Source of the DNA: CAVSNH01 sp963729275
GTDB taxonomy: Bacteria; Actinomycetota; Acidimicrobiia; Acidimicrobiales; RAAP-2
Direction: 5' to 3'
NCBI GenBank assembly: GCA_963729275.1
Contig: CAVSNH010000002.1
Span: 1 to 64,000 of the forward strand
Length of the DNA: 64,000 bases
Shown piece after piece: positions 43,435-53,606 of this stretch. The position numbers and the translations under genes were made by a program. The notes under the pieces are model-generated. The model searched no databases. It saw only the letters and a program-made list of their open reading frames with translations, and was not told where the DNA came from. Numbering within the stretch: position 1 is the stretch's first letter; each line of letters begins with the position of its first letter.

Positions 43435-43848
43435 CTAGAGGACGACAGCGAACTCGGAAGGAAGGACGGCGATGACGTGGTCCATGGTGCCCGGAGCCAA
43501 CTCCTCGTGGAGGAGCTGCATCACGGCCCGGACGGCGCTGATCGCCTCGGCTGAACTGCCGAGCGCCGCGTCCTGTTCCACACGGGTGACGAAGTCGTCC
43601 AGGGTCAGCCGATACGGCGTGATCCACGGCTCCCAGCCCTCATAGAAGGTGCCTCGGAGCAGCAAGGGCAGTTGTGCGGCCAGATGGACGGACACCTCCG
43701 GACCAATGCGGTCCCGGAGGGCATGGAGGACGGCTCGGAGCACGACGTAGGCATGGTCGGCATCCTTGATGTTCGACTCACGGCAAAGCCGGGTCAGCCA
43801 TTGGTTCGTCTTCGTCACTGTTCGGTCGATCACGCTGGCATGTGGCAT
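43435..43848 (-). CDS. DUF2267 domain protein
   Basis: This 137-residue protein is of the DUF2267 type: DADHAYVVLRAVLHALRDRI, then AAQLPLLLRGTFYEGWEP and PGTMDHVIAVLPSEFAVVL. The function of the family is unknown; it is often encoded next to stress genes. The ATG lies 36 bp past a dormancy box. It is the first gene of an operon with the erythromycin esterase. Confidence 0.8.
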   Translation of the reverse strand: MPHASVIDRTVTKTNQWLTRLCRESNIKDADHAYVVLRAVLHALRDRIGPEVSVHLAAQLPLLLRGTFYEGWEPWITPYRLTLDDFVTRVEQDAALGSSAEAISAVRAVMQLLHEELAPGTMDHVIAVLPSEFAVVL

Positions 43849-43854
43849 ACAGCC

Positions 43855-43898
43855 ATTTTCCTGTTCCTCCCCGCGGAGCAGACAGGGCCGGAGGTCAC
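43855..43898 (-). promoter_or_regulatory. Dormancy-box promoter for DUF2267/esterase operon
   Basis: Box AGGGCCGGAGGTCAC at 43884-43898, leftward, with a -10-like GAAAAT at 43855-43860. The start codon is at 43848. Confidence 0.66.
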
Positions 43899-43966
43899 AA
43901 GAGCAGAGGCGTTCGCAGTCGGGCGACCTCGGTCCGACATCGCTCGTGGTCTCCTCCAGGGAGGTC

Positions 43967-44009
43967 GGGACCTTTGGCCCTGCCCAGGGCCACCCGGGTT
44001 TCGTACGTT
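43967..44009 (+). promoter_or_regulatory. Consensus dormancy-box promoter, rightward
   Basis: GGGACCTTTGGCCCT at 43967-43981, followed by TACGTT at 44004-44009. This is one of the best promoters of the window. It points rightward into a stretch whose coding content is uncertain, and may drive 44147-45552 and beyond. Confidence 0.7.
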
Positions 44010-44021
44010 GGGCATGAGGTG

Positions 44022-44108
44022 ATGGTGATGTGTCCGAGACCTGCATCGAACCCCATCTTGGTCAGCCCGGCGCCAGATCGGGCTCCTGACAAGGCCGGCC
44101 GGTCGTGA
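44022..44108 (+). CDS. Possible 28-residue leader peptide or gene remnant
   Basis: A short frame ATG-GTG-ATG-TGT directly after the 43967 promoter, encoding a Pro/Arg-rich peptide (MVMCPRPASNPILVSPAP and 10 more residues). It is preceded by a minimal ATG-AGG-TGA at 44014. It could be a leader peptide, a remnant or chance. Confidence 0.2.
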   Translation: MVMCPRPASNPILVSPAPDRAPDKAGRS

Positions 44109-44146
44109 CGTCGTGACCGCCCACCACTCGTCGTTCGGTCGGCGCC

Positions 44147-44644
44147 GTGATTCGGTCAGCAGAAGGGACGGTGGCACTTCTGCTCTGCCAGTCCCGCCAT
44201 CCCCGCGCCGAGTACCGCATGGCCTACGGAAGCCCGTGGCCCTGGGAGTGGACGAACCTGCTCGGCCAGGGCGATGAGCAAGCGCTACGGAACGATGCGG
44301 ACGACGGACAGCACCGCCACACCGAGTGTGGAGGCACGCGACACGTCTGGCAGGCGGCTCGGTCCTCCTTGGCTGCCGAGCTGCTGGACTTGGCGCACAG
44401 CTGTGGGTCCCTTGGAGGATTGCAGCGGTCGGTGATCGTCCCACTCGAGTTGGAGCTCGCCGCACGTGCGGAAACTGTCCATTGGAGGCCAGATGAATGG
44501 GTGGTCGCCGTCGAGGGCGTGCTGAGCCAGAAGCGGCGCGCTCTTCTCGACGCCATCCGACCCGAGTCGTGTTCCCCCAACCAGCAACGTAGGCAGCGCG
44601 CTCCGAGCGCAGACGACGACGGGAGCACACGAGGAAGGCCCTAG
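44147..44644 (+). CDS. Hypothetical protein, uncertain
   Basis: A 165-residue frame starting at GTG 44147. The middle part (SLAAELLDLAHSCGSLGGLQ, then VIVPLELELAARAETVHWRP) has protein-like composition, while both ends look non-coding. It lies downstream of a consensus rightward dormancy box, which favours real transcription. No family is recognised, and it could be a degraded gene. Confidence 0.3.
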   Translation: MIRSAEGTVALLLCQSRHPRAEYRMAYGSPWPWEWTNLLGQGDEQALRNDADDGQHRHTECGGTRHVWQAARSSLAAELLDLAHSCGSLGGLQRSVIVPLELELAARAETVHWRPDEWVVAVEGVLSQKRRALLDAIRPESCSPNQQRRQRAPSADDDGSTRGRP

Positions 44645-44724
44645 CATCGGCGGCTCTGTTGGCTGACGCACATTGATTGTCGGCCGGACGCCGGAGCTGC
44701 CGCAAGAGGTAAAGGAGTCTGACA

Positions 44725-45030
44725 ATGATGGGCAATGGGATACAGGAAGAGGTGATGGAGATGAGGCGGTCCTGGCAAGAAGGACCGCCTGCCGATCGAT
44801 CTGTTCGACCCGCTGACGGAGTCGATGACTTGATCGAAAGGGTTTCTGCGGTCGTCAGAGAGCTTTTGCGTTTTCACCTCGAGCCCCAAGACGGAATCAG
44901 GTGGCTGACAGCCGACGCGGCGTTGCGAAGCCTCCACAACGCCATCTTCGAGCTCGAACAGCTTCGACAGGCGGCGAGCCGGGCGACTTCACCCATTGGC
45001 CGGTCCGCCTCCAAGAACTCCGATGAGTGA
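44725..45030 (+). CDS. Small protein, unknown function
   Basis: This 101-residue acidic, helical frame (VDDLIERVSAVVRELLRFHL, then RWLTADAALRSLHNAIFELE) starts at ATG 44725 with AAAGGAG upstream. No family is recognised. It precedes the USP gene by about 100 bp and is probably in its operon. Confidence 0.6.
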   Translation: MMGNGIQEEVMEMRRSWQEGPPADRSVRPADGVDDLIERVSAVVRELLRFHLEPQDGIRWLTADAALRSLHNAIFELEQLRQAASRATSPIGRSASKNSDE

Positions 45031-45126
45031 AGACTCGATCAACACAAGAGCGCCCGTCCCACTCGGTGAACCGGCGGCTCTCCTCGAGTTGGCCGCACAA
45101 CTGAAGCGAGAGGAAGGAGATCGCTG

Positions 45127-45552
45127 ATGACGTCCACACCGTCGCCGAACTCGCCCGACCTTCGCGTCGTCGTCGGAGTGGACGGATCCGAGACGGGTCA
45201 GCAGGCCCTGGACTGGGCGGTCGCCGAGGCCGACCGTGTGGGTGCCGTGCTCGAGATCCATACTGCGTACAAGCCAGGCTACGAATTCGCCACGCCGACG
45301 GGCATCCAGCGGAGCATGGAACGAACCATCGAGGCAGCAACGGCACGCGTCTCCGAACTGGCCCCGGGAGTCAGCACGACTGCGCACACGCACGAGCAGT
45401 CGGCCGCATCCGCTCTGATTGAATCCAGTCAAGGTGCACGGCTCCTGGTTGTCGGAACAAGAGGACTCGGTGGGTTCAAGGGACTCCTTCTCGGATCCGT
45501 CATCCAGCAATGCGCCGTGCACGCAGCCTGCCCAGTGACGCTCGTTCGTTAG
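45127..45552 (+). CDS. Universal stress protein
   Basis: A 141-residue single UspA domain: VVVGVDGSETGQQALDWAVA at the N-terminus and the ATP-binding motif VGTRGLGGFKGLLLGSV near the C-terminus, so it should be an ATP-binding USP. GAGGAAGGAG precedes the ATG. It is closely similar to the truncated USP at the right end of the window (shared GYEFATP and RSMERTIEAA). A GH65 gene follows after 19 bp. Confidence 0.88.
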   Translation: MTSTPSPNSPDLRVVVGVDGSETGQQALDWAVAEADRVGAVLEIHTAYKPGYEFATPTGIQRSMERTIEAATARVSELAPGVSTTAHTHEQSAASALIESSQGARLLVVGTRGLGGFKGLLLGSVIQQCAVHAACPVTLVR

Positions 45553-45571
45553 GGACGGCAGAACGAACCGC

Positions 45572-47707
45572 GTGGCGACGGCGTCAGACAGATCTCCGCA
45601 GTCGCGGGTCGAACCCTTGGGCCGGGCCGACGAGGCCTCGCTCCTTGAACCAGCCAATGACGTGTGGATCCGTCCGTTCGATCCCACTTGGTGCGTCGTC
45701 GCAGATCTCGACGAGGACACGGAGCGGGTCGTCGAGACCTTGCTGTGCACCGCCGATGGCTCCTTCGGGACCCGCGGCGTACTCGAGGAACGGAGACCAT
45801 CAGGGGCACTTCCGGTCATAGTCGGGGGCGTGTTCGAACCCGACCAAGCAGTCGGTGAGCGGCTGATGGCCGTACCGGGTTGGTGCACTCTGCCGATCCA
45901 GGGTTCGCTCCCACCGGGACAACGAGTTCTCGACCTCCGGGACGGAGTGCTGAGCAGGGCGGCGCGGACCTGCAACGGATGTGCACTACGGTCGGCGCGT
46001 TTCGCCTGCGCCGGGCGTCCGGGCACGGCCGTACTGCGGGCCGATGTGTCAGCGGAGTTGTGGCCCTTTGACGCGGAGGCTGAAGCCCAGCCGATCACGG
46101 TCATCTACACCGCGAACGGTGGAGGCGGGGTTGCCGTCGCCACCTCCACGACCGCCCGATCAGTCGACGGGGCCAAAGGGCAACTGGTCATCGAGCGGAT
46201 CGTCGCCCAAGTGTCGTCACCCCGGTACCGGCCTGACACGGCGCGGGCGCGGAGATCCTTCGATCGTGCGGCGCGGCTGGGGAGCGAGGCTCTGCTCGCC
46301 GAGCAGCGACGGGTCTGGTCGCGTCGCTGGACAAGCTGCGACGTCGAGATCGTCGGTGATTCCGAGGCGACTTTGTCCGTACGCTTTGCCCTTTACCATC
46401 TGCTCTCCTCCACCAGGCGGCAGGGCGAATCGGCTGTCGGCGCCCGAGGCCTGACGGGAACGGCATACGCCGGACATGTCTTCTGGGACACGGAGGCCTT
46501 CGTCCTCCCGGTGGTCGCCGCGGTCGACGGGCGAGCGGCGAGGTCGGTCCTCGAATACCGGATCCGGCGTCTCGAGCCTGCCCGGAAGCGGGCCGAAGCA
46601 TCTGGCCGCCTCGGCGCCCGTTTCCCCTGGGAGTCTGCCGCCAGCGGGCGCGAGGTGACCCCCCACACCGGTATCGACCAGCACGGGGAACAGGTGCAGA
46701 TCGACACCGGTGAGCTGGAGGAGCATGTGACGGCCGACATCGCCTGGGCCGCGTGGCGCCTTTCTTCGTGGGAGGGTGACTGGTCGTTCCTCATGGGACG
46801 CGGCCGTTCCCTCCTCGTCGAGACGGCCCGATACTGGGCAAGCCGGATCCGGCCCGATGGGCGAGGTCGGGGCCACATCGACGCGGTGACCGGTCCCGAC
46901 GAGTACCACGAAAACGTGGACGACAACGCTTTCACGAACCTCATGGCCAGGTGGAACCTCGAGAAGGCCGCCGAGCTGGCGGACCGATTCCCAGAAGACG
47001 ACGTGGCTCCGGAGGAGTCGGCGGCCTGGCGGGAGCTGGCCACCTCGCTGGTCGACAACTACGACCCGGTGAGCGGCCTCTACCAGCAGTTCGCCGGGTA
47101 CGACCGACTCGACGACCTGATGGCCCTCGAGGTCGGCACGCCCCCCTTCGCCGCCGACCTCGCCCTCGGGGCGGACCGACTTGCGCACACGCAGATCGTC
47201 AAGCAGGCGGACGTCCTCATGGCCCACCACCTGATCCCCGACGGCGTGGCCCGGGGCTCGCTCGTCCCCAACCTCGACCATTACCTGCCCCGGACGTCGC
47301 ACGGCAGCTCGCTCTCACCGACCGTCCACGCCGCTCTCCTAGCCCGCGCCGGGCGGCCATCGGAGGCGCTGAAGCTCCTGCGCCTGGCCACGTCCATCGA
47401 CCTGGACGACCTGACCGAGACGACGGCCGGCGGCCTCCATCTGGCCAATCTCGGAGGGATTTGGCAGACCATCGTCCACGGCTTCGCCGGACTGTCGGTC
47501 AATGGCCCCGACGACCGGGCCTTTTCCCTGGCTCCTGTCCTCCCCGAGGAGTGGGAGGAGTTGCGATTCCGCGTCCGCTGGCACGGGACAAAGGTGCAGT
47601 GTCGGCTCCGCCACGACGACGTCGAGGTCGGCTGCGACAAGCCATTGGTTGTCTCCCTGTACGGCGCAGAAACGAGAGTGGAGCCGCCGGGAGGACGGCT
47701 GGGATGA
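45572..47707 (+). CDS. GH65 family glycoside phosphorylase/hydrolase
   Basis: This 711-residue intact GH65 protein has the catalytic-barrel motif VTGPDEYHENVDDNAFTNLM with the presumed general acid Glu, TAYAGHVFWDTEAFVLPVV, KQADVLMAHHLIPDG and LPRTSHGSSLSPTVHAALLA. It would phosphorolyse trehalose, maltose or a related alpha-glucoside. The N-terminal domain is shorter and more divergent than in the GH65 at 21202. It overlaps the next gene (ATGA) and follows a USP gene. Confidence 0.87.
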   Translation: MATASDRSPQSRVEPLGRADEASLLEPANDVWIRPFDPTWCVVADLDEDTERVVETLLCTADGSFGTRGVLEERRPSGALPVIVGGVFEPDQAVGERLMAVPGWCTLPIQGSLPPGQRVLDLRDGVLSRAARTCNGCALRSARFACAGRPGTAVLRADVSAELWPFDAEAEAQPITVIYTANGGGGVAVATSTTARSVDGAKGQLVIERIVAQVSSPRYRPDTARARRSFDRAARLGSEALLAEQRRVWSRRWTSCDVEIVGDSEATLSVRFALYHLLSSTRRQGESAVGARGLTGTAYAGHVFWDTEAFVLPVVAAVDGRAARSVLEYRIRRLEPARKRAEASGRLGARFPWESAASGREVTPHTGIDQHGEQVQIDTGELEEHVTADIAWAAWRLSSWEGDWSFLMGRGRSLLVETARYWASRIRPDGRGRGHIDAVTGPDEYHENVDDNAFTNLMARWNLEKAAELADRFPEDDVAPEESAAWRELATSLVDNYDPVSGLYQQFAGYDRLDDLMALEVGTPPFAADLALGADRLAHTQIVKQADVLMAHHLIPDGVARGSLVPNLDHYLPRTSHGSSLSPTVHAALLARAGRPSEALKLLRLATSIDLDDLTETTAGGLHLANLGGIWQTIVHGFAGLSVNGPDDRAFSLAPVLPEEWEELRFRVRWHGTKVQCRLRHDDVEVGCDKPLVVSLYGAETRVEPPGGRLG

Positions 47708-48357
47708 CAGCCGTCTCTCGGACCGGATGCCTTCACGTCCTGGTCGGCCCCGGGACGGACGTCGACCGCTGGGCGCACGTGATCTCTTCCGTGGCCGCCA
47801 TCGCTGGATTGCGTCCGGTCCACGAATCCCGCCCGTTTCCGGACTCCCCCCTGCACCACGGGGTCCTCGCCGTGGCCGAAGCCGACGAGGACCCCGTCCT
47901 CGTCCTACCGCCCGGCGGATCGAGGACCACGGCCGTTCCGGCAGCCACCGTCGGATCGGGTGTGGCGGTGATTCCCATCGACCGATCCGTCACCGAGCGC
48001 CGGGTCCTGCGGAAGTGGGTGGCGGGACTCGAGCGTGCCGGTTTCGAGGTGCAGCAGATCCACCTTCTGACGGAGTCGACTCGGCCGGTCATGTGGGAAG
48101 GCCCTGGCCACCACGCCCAGGCATGGTGGGACGAGGTCAAACGGCGCCACCAGATGGGAACGGCCTCCTTGACCGTCAGCAGCGGTGACCCAGCAACCGA
48201 GATCCTGGCCACGTCGCGCACTGCGGACCTCACCGTGCTCTTCTGGCGAGGGTGCACGGCTCCGGACCGGGCCCCAGTGCTCCGGCAAATCGTCGACGGC
48301 GCCATCGGGCCCGTACTCCTCGTCCGGAGCCACCCCCCGGCGTCACCCCCACCTTGA
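47704..48357 (+). CDS. USP-like nucleotide-binding-fold protein
   Basis: From ATG 47704, coupled to the GH65 stop, 217 residues: HVLVGPGTDVDRWAHVISSV at the N-terminus and SSGDPATEILATSRTADLTV with IGPVLLVRS at the end resemble a universal-stress-protein-like fold. The glycine-rich ATP loop is not evident. Function is unknown. The frame is open far upstream, but only as a shadow of GH65. Confidence 0.58.
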   Translation: MTAVSRTGCLHVLVGPGTDVDRWAHVISSVAAIAGLRPVHESRPFPDSPLHHGVLAVAEADEDPVLVLPPGGSRTTAVPAATVGSGVAVIPIDRSVTERRVLRKWVAGLERAGFEVQQIHLLTESTRPVMWEGPGHHAQAWWDEVKRRHQMGTASLTVSSGDPATEILATSRTADLTVLFWRGCTAPDRAPVLRQIVDGAIGPVLLVRSHPPASPPP

Positions 48358-48409
48358 CCGGCGACCGAGGCCGGGCTCCCCTTGACGATGCCCACGATGC
48401 AAGTGGGCC

Positions 48410-48452
48410 CCGCAACTGGGCCCTGGCAACCGGCCGGCAGGGACCACAGAAT
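48410..48452 (+). promoter_or_regulatory. Possible degenerate dormancy-box promoter for the hydrogenase operon
   Basis: CCGCAACTGGGCCCT at 48410-48424 keeps only the proximal half-site GGCCCT. A CAGAAT at 48447-48452 sits at the exact -10 distance and the ATG at 48456 lies 32 bp past the box. The left half-site is poor. Confidence 0.3.
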
Positions 48453-48455
48453 GGG

Positions 48456-49590
<1,135 letters not shown>

Positions 49591-49598
<8 letters not shown>

Positions 49599-50061
49599 AC
49601 GCATGGCGGAGCTGTTGGCCGAGCAGCCACTGTTCCGGGACCTCCCGACCGAAGCGGCGATCACCGTTGCCGGATGTGCTCACAACGTGGCCTTCGAGGC
49701 CGGGCACCTGCTCCTCGCCGAAGGGGACGAGGCCAGTACCCTCTACCTCCTCCGCCGGGGAAGGGTCTCCATCGAGATCCACTCTCCCGGCCGGGGCTCC
49801 CTCGTGGTGCAGACATTGCAGGCTGGTCAGGTGGTGGGGTGGTCATGGCTTGTTCCGCCCTACCGTTGGAGCTTCGATGCCCGGGCGGTCACGCCCGTCG
49901 GCGCCGTGGCCATCGACGGGGCCTGCCTGCGGACCAAGGCCGATGTACAGCCGGCGCTCGGTTATGCCCTCCTGCAGCGCATCTCGGCCATGCTCCTCGA
50001 GCGGCTCCAGTCGACCCGGACCCAGCTCCTCGACCTCTACGGCAATGACGGATCTGGCTGA
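49591..50061 (+). CDS. Cyclic nucleotide-binding domain protein
   Basis: This 156-residue protein is a single cNMP-binding domain (QPLFRDLPTEAAITVAGCAH, then LLLAEGDEASTLYLLRRGRV). The phosphate-binding cassette is weak: where RSA would be expected it reads RWSFDARAVTPVG. No helix-turn-helix follows. It lies between hydB and hydG, overlapping both, so it is probably part of or regulates the hydrogenase complex. To my knowledge cNMP-domain genes also accompany some mycobacterial 3b hydrogenases. Confidence 0.82.
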
Positions 50062-50914
50062 GGCGACCGCACACGACGGCCCGCATCCGTTGACCCCGTC
50101 GCTCTGGCGGGTCGTCGGGCGCCGGGTCGAGACGGCCGACGTCGTCACGATCTCCCTCTCGCCGGAGGATGGGCGGCCTTCGGACTTCCGACACGGACAG
50201 TTCAACATGCTCTGTGCCTTCGGCATCGGCGAGGTGGCCATATCGATCTCCAGCTCCCCGCGGGCGAGCGGACCTCTCGAGCATTCGATCCGCGACGTGG
50301 GACCGGTCACCCACGCCCTCTGCAACGCACCTGTCGGGGGGGTCATCGGGCTTCGAGGGCCCTACGGGAAGGGTTGGGAGACTGACGACGGCCTCACCGA
50401 GGAGCTCTCCGACGTGGTCGTCGTTGCCGGTGGCATCGGGCTCGCCCCCCTACGCGGCGCGGTTCGCGACCTTGTCGAGCGCCAGCGTCGAGGGGAGGCT
50501 CGCCTCTTCGTGCTCATCGGCGCCCGTTCGCCCGACCAGATCGTCTTCGCCGAGGACATCGACGCCTGGCGAGCCGCCGGTGTTCACGTCGAGATCAGCG
50601 TGGATGTGGCGCCCGCCGGATGGAGAGGAACCGTAGGGGTGGTCACCTCCCTCCTCCCCGGCTTGGCCTTCGAACCGTCCCGGACCCTGGCCCTGGTCTG
50701 TGGTCCGGAGATCATGATTCGCTTCACCGCCCAGGCTCTCGTCGACCGGGGTCTCGACCCGCACCACATCCGGATGGCGCTGGAGCGAAACATGCAATGT
50801 GGCGTCGGTCTCTGTGGGCACTGTCAGCTCGGGCCGCTGCTCCTCTGCCGTGACGGACCGGTCGTCCCGTACGGCGGTGTCGCCGCCGAGCTGTTGCGGG
50901 AGCGCCAGCGATGA
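50045..50914 (+). CDS. hydG: Hydrogenase gamma subunit, FAD/NAD(P)H-binding
   Basis: This 289-residue protein resembles ferredoxin-NADP+ reductase, with FAD-binding segment ISISSSPRASG, NAD(P)-binding VVVAGGIGLAPLRGAVRDL and a C-terminal [2Fe-2S] motif CGVGLCGHCQLGPLLLCRDG. It connects the hydrogenase to NAD(P)H. It overlaps the preceding gene by 17 bp, and its stop overlaps an ATG that is not used in frame. Confidence 0.87.
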   Translation: MTDLAEATAHDGPHPLTPSLWRVVGRRVETADVVTISLSPEDGRPSDFRHGQFNMLCAFGIGEVAISISSSPRASGPLEHSIRDVGPVTHALCNAPVGGVIGLRGPYGKGWETDDGLTEELSDVVVVAGGIGLAPLRGAVRDLVERQRRGEARLFVLIGARSPDQIVFAEDIDAWRAAGVHVEISVDVAPAGWRGTVGVVTSLLPGLAFEPSRTLALVCGPEIMIRFTAQALVDRGLDPHHIRMALERNMQCGVGLCGHCQLGPLLLCRDGPVVPYGGVAAELLRERQR

Positions 50915-50941
50915 CCGTCGCCGGGCCCGGCCCACCGCGGC

Positions 50942-51766
50942 ATGTGGACGAGCGCCCTGACACTGGCCGTCTGGAAGTTCGCCTCCTGTGACGGTTGCCA
51001 GCTGAGCCTGCTGGACTGCGAGGATGAACTGCTCATGCTGGCCGACACGGTGCGCATCGCGCACTTCACCGAGATGTCGCGGGCGTCGGTCGAGGGTCCC
51101 TACGATCTCTCGCTCGTCGAGGGATCCATCACGACGGCTGCCGACGCCGACCGCATCCTCCGGGTCCGCGCCGCCTCGCGGCGGCTGGTGACCATCGGGG
51201 CGTGCGCCACCGCCGGTGGAATCCAGGGCCTCCGCAACTTCGCCCGGGGCGGCGACTACACCGCCACCGTCTATGCCCACCCCGAGTACATCTCCTCCCT
51301 CGATCGCTCCACGCCCATCTCGGACCATGTCCCCGTCGACTACGAGCTGCACGGCTGCCCGATCGACCGGCAGCAGCTGCTCGAAGTGATCACCGCCCTC
51401 CTCGCCGGCCGCAATCCCGTGATCCCGGGCTACAGCGTGTGCCAGCAGTGCAAGGTCAACCAGACGGTCTGCGTGCTGGTCGCCGCCGGCACCCCTTGTC
51501 TCGGCCCCGTCACCCGCGCCGGGTGCGGTGCCCTCTGCCCGGCCCACCAGCGTGGGTGCTTCGGTTGCTTCGGCCCGACCGAAACGGCCAACACGTCGTC
51601 GCTCACAGCCAAGCTGCGATCGGAGGGGCTCCAGCCGGTCGATGCTTCGCGCCTCTTTCGCACCTTCAACGCCGGAGCGCCGGCCTTCCGTGAGGAATCG
51701 ATCATTCAGGAAGCGGAGGCAGGTTCGGTCGATCCGCCCCGGCCACCGACAGAGGGCGTGAAGTGA
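50942..51766 (+). CDS. hydD: [NiFe]-hydrogenase small subunit
   Basis: This 274-residue small subunit holds the proximal cluster ligands in KFASCDGCQLSLLDCEDELL, VTIGACATAGGIQGLRNFA, ELHGCPIDRQQLLE and further Cys residues (VCQQCKVNQTVC, GCGALCPAHQRGCFGCFG), consistent with three [4Fe-4S] clusters as in 3b enzymes. There is no twin-arginine signal, so the enzyme is cytoplasmic. It is coupled to the large-subunit gene. Confidence 0.9.
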   Translation: MWTSALTLAVWKFASCDGCQLSLLDCEDELLMLADTVRIAHFTEMSRASVEGPYDLSLVEGSITTAADADRILRVRAASRRLVTIGACATAGGIQGLRNFARGGDYTATVYAHPEYISSLDRSTPISDHVPVDYELHGCPIDRQQLLEVITALLAGRNPVIPGYSVCQQCKVNQTVCVLVAAGTPCLGPVTRAGCGALCPAHQRGCFGCFGPTETANTSSLTAKLRSEGLQPVDASRLFRTFNAGAPAFREESIIQEAEAGSVDPPRPPTEGVK

Positions 51767-53058
51767 CTCACGGCTCTCGGCGCACTGTCGGGGTGGATGG
51801 CCTGTCTCGGGTGGAGGGGGCAGGATCGCTGCACGTCGAGGTTCGCGACGGAGCAGTCGGCGAGGTGTCCCTGGAGATCTTCGAGCCACCCCGGTACTTC
51901 GAGGCGCTACTCGAAGGGCGCCTCTTCACGGAGGCGCCCGACATCACCGCCCGGATCTGCGGCATCTGCCCCGTGGCCTACCAGATGAGTGCGTGTGCGG
52001 CCATGGAGGATGCGTGCCGCGTCTCGGTGAGCGCCGAGATCACCGCGCTCCGCCGCCTCCTCTACTGCGGCGAATGGATCCAGAGTCACGCCCTCCACGT
52101 CTACCTGCTCCACGCGCCGGACTTTCTCGGTTGCGCCGACGCCGTGGAGCTGGCCGAGCGGGATCGGGCGGCGGTCGAGCGCGGACTGCGCCTCAAGCGA
52201 GCGGGAAACCGCTTGATGGAGACGATCGGCGGCCGGCCCGTCCATCCCGTCAACGTTCGCGTCGGCGGCTTCTACCGCTCCCCCGATCGGGCGGCCATCG
52301 ATGCTCTGGCCGAGCCGATTCGGCGCGCCCTCGACGATGCCCTCGCCACCGTGGCTTGGGTCGCCGGATTCGACTTCCCGGACTCCGATTCTCCGTACCG
52401 GTTCGTCTCCCTGCGTTCGGCCGACGGCTATCCCATCGAATCGGGCCGGGTCGTGTCCTCCGACGGTCTCGACACGGACCCGGCCGGCTTCGCCGACCTG
52501 GTCGAAGAGGAGCACGTCGCCCGCTCCACCGCGCTCCTTGCCCGGATCCGGGACCGAGGGGCATACCTGACTGGGCCGCTGGCCCGATACGCATTGAATT
52601 CCGAGGCCCTTCCGCCGGTGGCGCGGCAAGCAGCCGTAGCTGCCGGCTTGGGATCTGTCTGCAGCAACCCCTTCCGCAGCATCGTGGTGCGGTCGGTCGA
52701 ACTGGTCTTCGCCTGCTCGGAAGCCCTGCGGCTGATCACCTCCTATGAGCCGCCACGCCCCCCAGCGGTGTTCGTGCCGCCGGTAGCCGGAATCGGGACG
52801 GGGGCGACAGAGGCGCCACGGGGGCTCCTCTTTCATCGGTACCGGCTCGACGACGAGGGAGTCATCCGGTCGGCCCGGATCGTTCCGCCCACCTCGCAGA
52901 ATCAACTCACCATCGAGGAAGATCTGCGCCGCGTGGCCCAGTCGAGCCTCGAGCTCGGCGACGACGAGCTCACCTGGCGGTGCGAGCAGGCGGTCCGAAA
53001 CCATGACCCCTGCATCTCGTGTGCCGCCCATTTCCTCGACGTGACGGTCGGTCGATGA
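51763..53058 (+). CDS. hydA: [NiFe]-hydrogenase large subunit, group 3b-type
   Basis: This 431-residue catalytic subunit has the L1 motif RICGICPVAYQMSACAAMED and the L2 motif DPCISCAAHFLDVTVGR, which supply the four cysteines binding Ni-Fe. The short tail after L2 would be removed by the maturation protease encoded next. Gene order with HydB, HydG and HydD indicates the NAD(P)-linked, usually H2-evolving 3b group. GTG 51763 overlaps the small-subunit stop. Confidence 0.92.
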   Translation: MTHGSRRTVGVDGLSRVEGAGSLHVEVRDGAVGEVSLEIFEPPRYFEALLEGRLFTEAPDITARICGICPVAYQMSACAAMEDACRVSVSAEITALRRLLYCGEWIQSHALHVYLLHAPDFLGCADAVELAERDRAAVERGLRLKRAGNRLMETIGGRPVHPVNVRVGGFYRSPDRAAIDALAEPIRRALDDALATVAWVAGFDFPDSDSPYRFVSLRSADGYPIESGRVVSSDGLDTDPAGFADLVEEEHVARSTALLARIRDRGAYLTGPLARYALNSEALPPVARQAAVAAGLGSVCSNPFRSIVVRSVELVFACSEALRLITSYEPPRPPAVFVPPVAGIGTGATEAPRGLLFHRYRLDDEGVIRSARIVPPTSQNQLTIEEDLRRVAQSSLELGDDELTWRCEQAVRNHDPCISCAAHFLDVTVGR

Positions 53059-53606
53059 TGAACGAAGCAGGAGCCGGAGCAATGGGCGACGTGGTCGTCA
53101 TCGGGATCGGCAGCGGCGGCCGTCACGACGACGGGGTCGGCCCGGTGGTGAGTGCCCGCGCCGCCGGCCTCAGCCGAGCCCGAGACGTAGGTCCCGTCGT
53201 CGACCCGCTCGACCTCCTCGGCCGGTGGGACGGCGCTACCCTCGCCATCGTCGTCGACGCCATCCGCTCCGGCGCCAACCCGGGCACCATACGGATCGTG
53301 GAGCTCGACGTACCACCGGCCGCGGCCAAGGGACGCGGAGCGATGGCTCGGATGCCGGCAACCGGTGATCCCGGAGCCTCCCATGAGGACCGTGAGCCGA
53401 AGCCGACGAGCAGCCACGGGATCGGCCTCGTCGAGACGCTGCAGCTGGCCCGGGCCGTCGGGCAGGCTCCGGCCCGGGTGGTGGTCGTCGGCATCGAGGG
53501 CCAAGACTTCTCACAAGGGATCGGACTGAGCCCACCGGTACGGGCAGCAGTGCCCGCCGCCGTGCGCGGCGTGGTCCGGGTCGTGGAGGAATGCCCATGT
53601 GCGTGA
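53055..53606 (+). CDS. Hydrogenase maturation protease
   Basis: This 183-residue HycI/HyaD-type endopeptidase has the N-terminal VIGIGSGGRHDDGVGPVV, where the Asp helps bind nickel, and VVVDAIRSGANPGTI. It cleaves the C-terminal tail of the large subunit after metal insertion. It overlaps both neighbours. A flexible insert of about 35 residues near the middle is longer than usual. Confidence 0.85.
   Translation: MMNEAGAGAMGDVVVIGIGSGGRHDDGVGPVVSARAAGLSRARDVGPVVDPLDLLGRWDGATLAIVVDAIRSGANPGTIRIVELDVPPAAAKGRGAMARMPATGDPGASHEDREPKPTSSHGIGLVETLQLARAVGQAPARVVVVGIEGQDFSQGIGLSPPVRAAVPAAVRGVVRVVEECPCA

Noticed and set aside
43830..44735. Open frame of 301 codons on the minus strand
   Set aside because: Arg/Pro/Ser-rich without motifs, overlaps two promoter boxes and the DUF2267 start; not a gene.
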